Under the pieces are notes generated by a model. It saw nothing but the letters and a program-made list of their open reading frames with translations. It ran no database searches and was not told where the DNA came from. A stretch of DNA of 64,000 nucleotides from Propionibacteriaceae bacterium P6A17. GTDB lineage: Bacteria > Actinomycetota > Actinomycetes > Propionibacteriales > Propionibacteriaceae. Location: NCBI GenBank assembly GCA_000619965.1, contig JHVD01000003.1, positions 124,001 through 188,000 of the forward strand, given 5' to 3'. Numbering within the stretch: position 1 is the first letter of the stretch; each line of letters starts with the position of its first letter. Positions 46,799 through 53,719 of this stretch are shown here, piece by piece. The position numbers and the translations under genes are program-made.

Positions 46799-46828
46799 AG
46801 TATTCCAAAGAGCAGGGCCAACTTGGCC
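46799..46828 (-). promoter_or_regulatory. Leaderless promoter and dyad of the proximal cassette
   Basis: The -10-like AATACT (46799-46804) is 7 bases before the GTG. A perfect dyad GGCCAA-G-TTGGCC (46816-46828) lies centred about 31 bases upstream of the start. The distal cassette has the same arrangement. Confidence 0.45.
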
Positions 46829-46872
46829 CCTTCAGGGCCGCTTCGTCCGGGTTCGACGAACAGCGCGACGGC

Positions 46873-46926
46873 TCACGTCCGGTTGGCGAACCTCGCGATG
46901 AACTCCTGCACGATCGGCTCGCTGGA
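46873..46926 (-). pseudogene. Relic C-terminus of a fourth lipoprotein paralogue
   Basis: The last codons read S-S-E-P-I-V-Q-E-F-I-A-R-F-A-N-R-T-stop, matching the ends of the three lipoprotein paralogues (PLLEEFIRHFAKK, PLLDEFVRKYANR, PLAEEFVARYAAGE). Nothing recognisable precedes it. It lies where the distal cassette should carry its second lipoprotein, so I read it as the remnant of a deletion. Confidence 0.6.
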
Positions 46927-46946
46927 TGGAGCGGTTCCATGGTGAG

Positions 46947-47639
46947 TCACTCCCCGGCGGCGTACCTCGCGACGAATTCCTCCGCCAATGGTGCGAGCTC
47001 GTCCACGGACATCTCGAACGTCGGGCCCATGTAGATCAGCTGCACCAGCCGGTCCTCGACGACCACGACGCAGTTCGCGGAGCCAACGCCTGGGGCCTCG
47101 CCGCAGAGGCTGATGCCGACAGGTCGCGGGTTGCCGACGTTGCTGAGCGTGATCGCGTACTCGGCGCCGTACAGGGTGGACTGACTCACCACCGCCTGAA
47201 CGAAGCCGCCCGATTCCGCGCCGGCGCTGTACTCGGCCTCCACCTTGAAGCCGTCCAGATCGTGGACACCGCGGCGGGTGAACTTCCCCCCGATCGTCTT
47301 CGGGAAGTCCGGGGACACATCGCCCGACGACCAACTCCGGAACACCTGCGGCGGTGGCGCCCCCACTCAGGACGGGTCGTCGCGATTCCAGCCGTCGAGC
47401 GTGGGCGGCCGCGAAGGGGCGGGGGCCTCGTCGGAGGGCTCCGGCGTCACCGATTCGTCAGGCGATGGCTCGGGCGACACCGACTCGTCGGGCGCCGGCT
47501 CCGACGACGATTCGCTCCCGCTCGGGTTGGCCGCGGAGGTGGGGACGTCGACGCCCAGCCCACCACACGCGGTGGTGAGCAGCAGGAATCCGACGCCCAC
47601 CGAGATCACGGCACGCTGCAGATACGAAGAACCAGCCAT
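46947..47639 (-). pseudogene. Lipoprotein paralogue 3, interrupted by an in-frame TGA
   Basis: 693 bp, the same length as lipoproteins 1 and 2. The first 90 codons encode a signal peptide, lipobox LTTAC and an acidic Pro/Ser linker ending GWNRDDPS. A TGA follows at 47367-47369, then in the same frame VGAPPPQVF through NPRPVG, the Cys pair (LCGEAPGVGSANC) and PLAEEFVARYAAGE. The paralogues have DPGW and DPAW at this place, so TGA replaces a conserved Trp (TGG to TGA). Either a single nonsense mutation or a readthrough site; as it stands only a truncated anchored linker is made unless the GTG right after the stop restarts translation. Confidence 0.8.
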
Positions 47640-47667
47640 CCGACGCCTCCTTCGACGATCACACTCG

Positions 47668-47673
47668 AGTATC
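47668..47673 (-). promoter_or_regulatory. -10-like element of lipoprotein 3
   Basis: GATACT in TGTGATACTCGAGTGTG, 28 bases before the start. The block down to the AAGGAGG site is recognisably the same leader as for lipoproteins 1 and 2. Confidence 0.4.
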
Positions 47674-47687
47674 ACAGGTACGGCGGA

Positions 47688-48668
47688 TCAGCGTCCGACG
47701 CCGCTCGAGTCGACCTGCAGCCCGCCGGAGGTGGTCGTCGGGAGATGCTGGGACGTCGGAACACCGGTGGGGATCTGTGCGGCAACGCCAGCCTTCCCCT
47801 GCCCCGACGGCCACCCGTCCGCGATGACGGCGGGGGTCTGCTGGATGCGACGAATCTCCGAGCCCAGCTTGTTGGACGGGCCCTCGGCCATCGTGAGTTG
47901 TTCGGGCAGCTTGCGCAGGCACGCGTCCAGCACGGCGTCGACGTGGGCCGTGTTGACCCAGAACTCCATTGCGCCCGCCGACTGCTGCTTGCGCGCCTCG
48001 ACGACGCCCATCTTCACGTAGCCGTAGACCGCAGTCAGCACCATCTTGTTGAGGAAAGAGGCCTGCGTGATCGAATGGATCATGTGGGGGGCCATCGGCT
48101 GGTACTCCTGCGCGGCGTTGATCTGGACGCCGGCCATCGTCGAGTACTCCGACTCGCTCTTGCCCGCCCAATCCTTGATTTGGCGGAGGCCGGGAATCGC
48201 GTTCATCGCGGGCATGGTGACGCCCGCGACGGACCTCCACCGCGCTTGTTCGGCGGCGAGCTCGTCCGGCACGCCGAGCCGGTCGATCGCCGGTTTGGCG
48301 CGCAGCCGCAGCTCCTCCATGTGGGACTCGGCCCTGGCCTTCACCGCCGCGCATTCCTTGATGAACCGGTCGCGGTCCTCGAAGTACCCCCAGCCGCGCT
48401 CCCAGACCTGACCGAGCTCCTGCAGGAACGTGGTGCTCCGCTGCTCATCGATCTCGATCGCCCGGTTCAGCGCCTCCTGCATCTGTGTGATGACGTCGGG
48501 AAGCTTCTGGTACTCGGCCGCGTTGGCATCGGTGAGGACCGAGCCGTGTTTGGCGGCGAACTCACCGATCGCGCCGCCGAGGATGCCGCCTGCCATGGCA
48601 CCGGCGGCGCCCGCCGCGGCGGCTCCGAAGGCGGTTCCTGCCGCCTGGCCCATCATCTGTTCGTCCAT
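47688..48668 (-). CDS. WXG-type helical protein, distal cassette
   Basis: 326 residues, paralogue of 43935-44873. The N-terminus has an extra Gly/Ala-rich helix (AAGTAFGAAAAGAAGAMAGG) that could insert in a membrane. The central turn reads DWAGKSESEY (W-A-G then Tyr), keeping the WXG pattern, while the YGYVD of the other copy is YGYVK here. The frame is intact. The ATG directly follows the stop of the upstream gene with GGAGG overlapping its last codons, so translation is coupled. Confidence 0.7.
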   Translation of the reverse strand: MDEQMMGQAAGTAFGAAAAGAAGAMAGGILGGAIGEFAAKHGSVLTDANAAEYQKLPDVITQMQEALNRAIEIDEQRSTTFLQELGQVWERGWGYFEDRDRFIKECAAVKARAESHMEELRLRAKPAIDRLGVPDELAAEQARWRSVAGVTMPAMNAIPGLRQIKDWAGKSESEYSTMAGVQINAAQEYQPMAPHMIHSITQASFLNKMVLTAVYGYVKMGVVEARKQQSAGAMEFWVNTAHVDAVLDACLRKLPEQLTMAEGPSNKLGSEIRRIQQTPAVIADGWPSGQGKAGVAAQIPTGVPTSQHLPTTTSGGLQVDSSGVGR

Positions 48669-50066
48669 CTAGATCCCCTCCTGAAAGGACCTGCTGCGCT
48701 GAGCGTTGGAAGCCTCGGTCTCGTCGATCGAGTTGGCGCTGGCGAGCAGCTGCCCGGCGATGGCCGAGAACTCGCTGCTCGCCCCCGTCGACCAGTTGGC
48801 AATGGCGCCGGAGAACCCTTGCATCGAGTCACGGGCCAGCTCTGCGAAGCCCAGGTTCATGGGCGCGGTCATGGACCCAACCTGGGCGCCCATCACGTCC
48901 GACTGTGCCTGCCACACCTTGGCGGCCTCCCGGAGCTGGTTGGGATCCACGCTTGTCCTGGTGGGGTCGGTCTTCGGCTCGGTGTTGGGCTCCCGCCCCG
49001 GATCACCCTTCACGCCCGGGTCGGAGGGCTGTGTCGGCGGCTTGCTCGTGACGCCGGGGTCGGTGGGCATCGTCGGCTTCGACGGCGGGTTGCTGGTGAT
49101 GCCGGGATCGGAGGGGTCCGTCGGCGTCCTCAGCGGGTTGCTGGTGATGCCGGGATCGGAGGGGTCCGTCGGCGTCCTCAGCGGATTGCTCACCACGCCG
49201 GGACCAGAGGGGTCCGTCGGCGGGTGGGGTGCGATGGGGTTCTGCCAGGTGCCGGGCTGCTGGGTGCCCGGGAACTGGGGCACGGAGGGGTTCGTCACGC
49301 CGGGGCCCGTGATGCCCCCGTGGCCGGGCGTGCCCGGAGTGGGGGTGAGCCCGGGCGTGGTCAGGTCAGACCCGTAGCCACCGCCGGGGCCGGAGATGCC
49401 GCCGGGGCCAGAGATGCCGCCGGGGCTCGTCCCGTCGCCGGGCGTGTGGATGCCGTCGACGCCGCCGTCCCAGCCACCGCCGGCGCCCGGGCCGGCGATG
49501 CCCGCGTACCGAGGATCGGAGGAGTAGATGGGGGCCGTGCCGCCCGGGTGGCGAGGGTCGCCGGGGAGGATCGGGTCGCCGGGCTTCCAACCTGCGGGAA
49601 TGCCGCGGCTCGTGGCGCCGTCGGACGCCAGGACGCCCGACGGGGCACCGATGCCTCCGGCGCCGCGGATGCCACCGAGGCCGCCGAGACCGCCGAGCGC
49701 TCCCGCACCTCCCAGCCCTCCGGTCGAGCCGAGCCCGCCGGCGCTGCCGAGGCCGCCCGGGGCCATACCACCAGCGGCACTGCCGAGTGCGGCCCCGCCG
49801 GGGCCGAGCCCACCTGCGACGCCGGCCGCGGAGCCTGCCGCGCCCTGTGCGCCACCGGCGCCGCCGCCGGCACCGCCCATCATCATTGGCGGCATCATGC
49901 CTTGTCCGGCGCCGTCGCCCTTGCCTGCATTGGCACCCGGGTTGATGGCGCCCTCGCGGATCTCTGCATCGCCCAAGAGGTCGTCGGACTCCGCGCTCAT
50001 GCCGCGGAACGTCGACTCGCTCGCGCGCTGCTGGAGCTCCTTCCAGGCGTTCTCTGCTTCGGTCAT
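48669..50066 (-). CDS. Gly/Pro-rich protein with C-terminal WXG-like helices, distal cassette
   Basis: 465 residues, paralogue of 44873-46072 with the same N-terminus (MTEAENAWKELQQRASESTF) and the same middle anchor KPGDPILPGDPRHPGG. The low-complexity part is longer and Pro/Thr/Asp-rich, with 16-residue repeats such as DPGITSNPLRTPTDPS. In the C-terminal helix pair the turn is W-S-T-G, not W-x-G, and the YxxxE Tyr is replaced (SIDETE), so the export signal seen in the other copy is lost. The ATG overlaps the stop of the frameshifted YbaB-like gene. Confidence 0.75.
   Translation of the reverse strand: MTEAENAWKELQQRASESTFRGMSAESDDLLGDAEIREGAINPGANAGKGDGAGQGMMPPMMMGGAGGGAGGAQGAAGSAAGVAGGLGPGGAALGSAAGGMAPGGLGSAGGLGSTGGLGGAGALGGLGGLGGIRGAGGIGAPSGVLASDGATSRGIPAGWKPGDPILPGDPRHPGGTAPIYSSDPRYAGIAGPGAGGGWDGGVDGIHTPGDGTSPGGISGPGGISGPGGGYGSDLTTPGLTPTPGTPGHGGITGPGVTNPSVPQFPGTQQPGTWQNPIAPHPPTDPSGPGVVSNPLRTPTDPSDPGITSNPLRTPTDPSDPGITSNPPSKPTMPTDPGVTSKPPTQPSDPGVKGDPGREPNTEPKTDPTRTSVDPNQLREAAKVWQAQSDVMGAQVGSMTAPMNLGFAELARDSMQGFSGAIANWSTGASSEFSAIAGQLLASANSIDETEASNAQRSRSFQEGI
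49087..49182. repeat. 48-bp in-frame tandem repeat
   Basis: Two essentially identical 48-bp units start at 49087 and 49135 (GGGTTGCTGGTGATGCCGGG...), with a third degenerate unit from 49183. They encode the 16-residue Pro/Thr/Asp repeat of the distal Gly/Pro-rich protein. Confidence 0.8.
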
Positions 50067-50757
50067 CGTTCTCCCTCGGGATTGCACATTCGGTGGAGGC
50101 GGGCCATCGCGACCGCGTGTCGGTGGCGAAGGCCCTCGAACTCGTCGTCGGGCTCGGCCGTGGAGGCGCGGCGCGCGGTGGCGTCGTTCGCCGCGGCGAG
50201 CACGGCGTTGCAGATCGCGCCCACCTTGGCGTCGTCGAGCCACTCGGGATCGAAGCGGACTGACCACGGGTGGCCAGCCGGGTTGAGCGTGACCGTCGCG
50301 CCGCCCGACGAGCCGCTCACGGCCACAGGCGCCGGGCGCGGGGTGGCGAGGTGGCGCTCGAGCGCCTCGTCCCACTCGCCGAACATGCCCTCAAGCTCGG
50401 CGATGGCCGCGGCGAGGCTGTCATTGGTGAGCTCCGGCACCTCGCCCATCTCTTCGTCGGTGACCTCGGCGCTCGGCCGCGGACCCACCGTCGCGACCCG
50501 GGCGGCGGCCAGGCGGAAAGCCTGAGCGAAGGCCCGCTCGAGCTCCTCGGGCGTATCGAGCTTGGTGAACCAGACGGGGCTCAGCCGCACCTTGGCCAGG
50601 CGGCGGTCGTCGTCGAACCAGACCCGGACGATGCCCTCGGAGCTGGCGACGCCGCCGTCGGCCGGCGCGTCGTCGTCGGCAGGCTCGTCAGCGCCCCCCC
50701 GGCCGAGCGTGGCGGGGCGAGCGGGTCGTACTCGTCGTCGAAGAGGTCATAGGACAC
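50063..50757 (-). pseudogene. Double YbaB/EspL-like gene, distal cassette, frameshifted
   Basis: A GTG at 50757 starts VSYDLFDDEYDPLAPPRSAG, clearly homologous to the proximal VADDLFDDDYDPLAPPES. At a run of seven C (50694-50700; G7 on the coding strand) the frame breaks. Homology resumes in another frame as ADEPADDDAPADGG, then GIVRVWFDDDRRLAKVRLSP, and continues intact to the stop. The run is one G short (or two too many) for an open gene. It could be a decaying copy, a phase-variable switch or an assembly error in a homopolymer. Everything after the break keeps good coding character. Confidence 0.75.
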
Positions 50758-50764
50758 GGGCCGT

Positions 50765-50795
50765 GGTATTCCAAGCGATCGGGGCCAACTGGACC
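50765..50795 (-). promoter_or_regulatory. Leaderless promoter and dyad of the distal cassette
   Basis: AATACC (50765-50770) lies 7 bases before the GTG. The imperfect dyad GGTCCAGTTGGCC (50783-50795) is centred 32 bases upstream. TTGGAATAC and AGTTGGCCC are identical to the proximal promoter. Confidence 0.4.
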
Positions 50796-50938
50796 GGCTG
50801 GCACCTACTCGCGCCGGAGTTGGCCGAGGGTCGTCGTCGGGGCAGGCAGGGGCAACCTGTGCCGCTCAGTTGCCGCACAGGTTACGGGTGCTCGACGACT
50901 TCCCGCGCGCCCCTGCCCACCCGCCGTAAAGTGGTCAC

Positions 50939-51562
50939 ATGGCACGCATCGAACGCATCGTCACCGCGGGCAACCACGACCCCGAGGGGCCCCCGGTCCA
51001 CCAGAACAACGTCTGGCTCGTGGGCGACGACCGGCAGGTGATCGTCGTGGATCCCGCCCATGACGTCGACGCCTGCGTCGAGCAGGTGGCGAGGCGCGAG
51101 GTCGTCGCGGTGCTGCTCACGCACGGCCACTGGGATCACAGCCGCATCGCGCCGGAGTTCGCCGCGACGGTACACGCGCCGGTCTTCCTGTCCGAACGCG
51201 ACCTCTTCCTCTGGGAGGAGGCCACCGGGCAGGCCGACGGGTTCGCGCACCTCGCCGACGGGGCCACGTTCGAGGTCGCCGGAGTCACGCTCCGCGCCGT
51301 CGCCGTCCCCGGCCACACGCCCGGCTCGACGGCGCTCGTCGCGGACGCGCTCGGGGCGGTGCTCGTCGGCGACGCGCTGTTCCCCGGAGGGCCCGGCGCC
51401 ACCCGCTGGGAGTACTCGAGCTTCGACGACGCCATCGCCTCCATCCGCGACCGCCTCTTCACACTCCCGCCGGAGACGACGGTGCATCCCGGCCACGGCG
51501 GCTCGACCACGATCGGCGCCGAATCGCCGCACCTCGACGAGTGGATCGCGCGCGGCTGGTGA
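50939..51562 (+). CDS. Metallo-beta-lactamase-fold hydrolase
   Basis: 207 residues. Zinc-binding THGHWDH lies near residue 60, with later ligands in VPGHTPGS, VGDALF and HPGHG. This is the small glyoxalase II-like subgroup, and the substrate (thioester or other hydrolysable metabolite) cannot be told. TAAAGT lies 6 bases before the ATG and no ribosome site is seen, so the mRNA may be leaderless. It is convergent with the response regulator gene. Confidence 0.88.
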   Translation: MARIERIVTAGNHDPEGPPVHQNNVWLVGDDRQVIVVDPAHDVDACVEQVARREVVAVLLTHGHWDHSRIAPEFAATVHAPVFLSERDLFLWEEATGQADGFAHLADGATFEVAGVTLRAVAVPGHTPGSTALVADALGAVLVGDALFPGGPGATRWEYSSFDDAIASIRDRLFTLPPETTVHPGHGGSTTIGAESPHLDEWIARGW

Positions 51563-51577
51563 GCGTTCAGGCCCGCC

Positions 51578-52249
51578 TCAGATGAGCCGGTAGCCCATCC
51601 CGCGCACGGTCTCGAAACGTTCCCTGCCAAGCTTGCCGCGCAGGTAGCGGACGTAGACGTCGACGACGTTCGAGCCGGGATCGTGGTCGAAGCCCCATAC
51701 GCTGCTCAGCAGTTGCTCCCTGGACAGTACCTGGCCGGCGTTGCGCAGGAACGTCTCCGCCAGCGCGAACTCGCGCGCCGACAGGTCCACCCACACCCCG
51801 TCGACCTGCGCCCGGCGGCTGCGATAGTCCAGCACGAGCCCGCCGTGGCTGAGCTGCGTGGCGGACTGGGCTGTGGCCGTCGGTACCGCGTCGGAGCGCA
51901 GCCGCAGCCGGATCCTGGCGAGCAGCTCCTCGAACGAGAACGGCTTCGGCATGTAGTCGTCGGCGCCGCCCTCGAGGCCCGCGACGCGATCCTCGACGGA
52001 GCTGCGCGCGGTGAGCATGATGACCGGCACCGCGACTCCTTGGCCACGGATGCGCTCCAGCACCTCGAACCCGTCGATGTCGGGCAGCCCGACGTCGAGC
52101 ACGATGAGGTCGAAGTCGCCGTGGATGGCCAGCGCGGCGCCGTCGATGCCGGAGGAGGTGGTGTGCGACGTGAACCCTGCGGCTTTGAGGCCCTTGGCGA
52201 TGAAGCCTGCGATCCGCGACTCGTCCTCGATGATCAAGATGGTGCTCAT
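51578..52249 (-). CDS. OmpR/PhoB-family response regulator
   Basis: 223 residues. Receiver domain with acidic pocket EDE, phospho-acceptor Asp in LIVLDVGLP, Thr in MLTARS and Lys in PKPF; then a winged-helix DNA-binding domain (LSAREFALAETFLRNAGQVLSREQLLSSVWG...NVVDVYVRYLRGKLG). It is activated by the kinase encoded immediately upstream: the two share an ATGA overlap. GGGAGAG precedes the start. The regulated genes are unknown; the adjacent glycan operon or metallo-hydrolase are candidates by position only. Confidence 0.95.
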   Translation of the reverse strand: MSTILIIEDESRIAGFIAKGLKAAGFTSHTTSSGIDGAALAIHGDFDLIVLDVGLPDIDGFEVLERIRGQGVAVPVIMLTARSSVEDRVAGLEGGADDYMPKPFSFEELLARIRLRLRSDAVPTATAQSATQLSHGGLVLDYRSRRAQVDGVWVDLSAREFALAETFLRNAGQVLSREQLLSSVWGFDHDPGSNVVDVYVRYLRGKLGRERFETVRGMGYRLI

Positions 52250-53700
52250 GCGCTGCTCTCCCTGCTCGGTGCGATGGGTAGGGACATGGTGAAGGTGGAG
52301 CCAACGCCGGGCGTCGAGTCGATGACGAGACTTCCGCCGTGCGCCTCGACGATGGACTCCACGATGCTGAGGCCCAGTCCTGCACCCTGCGTGAACGACA
52401 TCGCCTCGCTGGTGCGTGCGAACCGTTCCCGGACCCGCTGCAGCTCGCCGTCGGCGATGCCGATGCCCTGGTCTCGCACCCAGAGCTCGACGGTGCCCCG
52501 GTGCAGCCTCGAACCGATCCAGATGCTCGAGCCCGGGGCGGAGTACTTGACGGCGTTGGCCGCGAGCTGGAGCCACGCCTGCGTGATGCGGCCGGAGTCG
52601 ATCCACGCCTCCGACGTGGCGACACGCTCGAGCAGCCACCTGCGCTCTCCGAGGGCCTTGGACTTCTCGAAGACGTCGTCGGTGAGCATCGCGAGGTCGA
52701 TCCACTGGGGCTGCACGAAGTCGCTCTCGATGGACTTGGCCAGCAGGATCAGGTCGCCGACGAGGCCGTTCATGCGGTCGAGCTCGTCGATCGCGAGGTC
52801 CCTCGTGGCGCGCACGTCGGCGGGATCCGTCGGGTCGATGAGCTCCAGGTGCCCGCGCACGACGGTGATCGGGGTGCGCAGCTCGTGGCCGATGTCGTCG
52901 AGCAGCTGCCGCTGCCCCTCGACGGTGAGCTGCACCCGGTCGAGCATGCGGTTGATCGTCGCGGATAAGGCGGTGAGGTCGTCATTGCCGCGCAACGGCA
53001 CCCGGGTGGTGAGGTCGCGCTCGGAGATGGCGTCCGCTGCCCGACGAAGCTCCTCGATGGGCTTCAGCAGCCTGCCCACCAGACCCCACGCCACCAGGAT
53101 CACCGCGCCCATCATCACGAGCGCCACCGCGGCGTAGAGGGTCATCGTGCGGCGCAGCTCTCCCTCGGCCACGTCGCGGTCGAACACGTGCAGCAAGGCG
53201 CCGCGCGTGCCGTCGGCGCCCTCGACGGGGGCCAGCAGCACGTGGTAGTTGCCCTGCTCGGTGCGCACCGGCTCGATCCGTACGGACTCCGCGCGCACCC
53301 ACGGAGTCACCAGGGCGATCAGCTCGCGGTCGTTCTCGGGGCGCAGCATCACGTCCTCCGACGCGACGAGCGCCACCTGGTCGCCGATGAAGCCGAGCTC
53401 ACCCTCGGCGGGCGAGACGACCGTCCGTGCGAGGTAGGTCTTCAGCAGCCGTTCGGGGCCGGCGAAACGCTCCCCGGTCTCCGGGTCGACGCCCTCGGAG
53501 GACAGCACCCGCAGCTCGCCGTGGATGATCTCGAGCTGGTGATGGATGTCGTCGGAGATCCGGCGGTCCTGCACGAGCGCGACGATCGCACCGGCCGCCG
53601 CCAACGTGACGAGGGTGAGCAGGATCATCGTCCACATGATGCGCACCCGGATCGTCGCCTTGTGGTCGACGGGGCCCACCTCGCTCATCACCCGGCCCAT
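52246..53700 (-). CDS. Membrane sensor histidine kinase
   Basis: 484 residues (or 480 from an internal ATG). Membrane helix near 20-42, an extracytoplasmic sensor of about 140 residues, a second helix near 185-208, a HAMP domain, phospho-acceptor His in DDIGHELRTPITVV, and the ATP-binding domain (QLAANAVKYS, VRDQGIGI, GAGLGLSIV, TPGVGSTFTMSLP). It signals to the response regulator whose gene overlaps its stop. The kinase-first order is less common than regulator-first. Confidence 0.94.
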   Translation of the reverse strand: MGRVMSEVGPVDHKATIRVRIMWTMILLTLVTLAAAGAIVALVQDRRISDDIHHQLEIIHGELRVLSSEGVDPETGERFAGPERLLKTYLARTVVSPAEGELGFIGDQVALVASEDVMLRPENDRELIALVTPWVRAESVRIEPVRTEQGNYHVLLAPVEGADGTRGALLHVFDRDVAEGELRRTMTLYAAVALVMMGAVILVAWGLVGRLLKPIEELRRAADAISERDLTTRVPLRGNDDLTALSATINRMLDRVQLTVEGQRQLLDDIGHELRTPITVVRGHLELIDPTDPADVRATRDLAIDELDRMNGLVGDLILLAKSIESDFVQPQWIDLAMLTDDVFEKSKALGERRWLLERVATSEAWIDSGRITQAWLQLAANAVKYSAPGSSIWIGSRLHRGTVELWVRDQGIGIADGELQRVRERFARTSEAMSFTQGAGLGLSIVESIVEAHGGSLVIDSTPGVGSTFTMSLPIAPSRESSA

Positions 53701-53719
53701 TCTGCCCGAGACACCCCCG

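Noticed and set aside
47367-47369. TGA as a selenocysteine codon
   Set aside because: No SECIS-like hairpin is apparent after it, and paralogues have Trp, not Cys, at this site.
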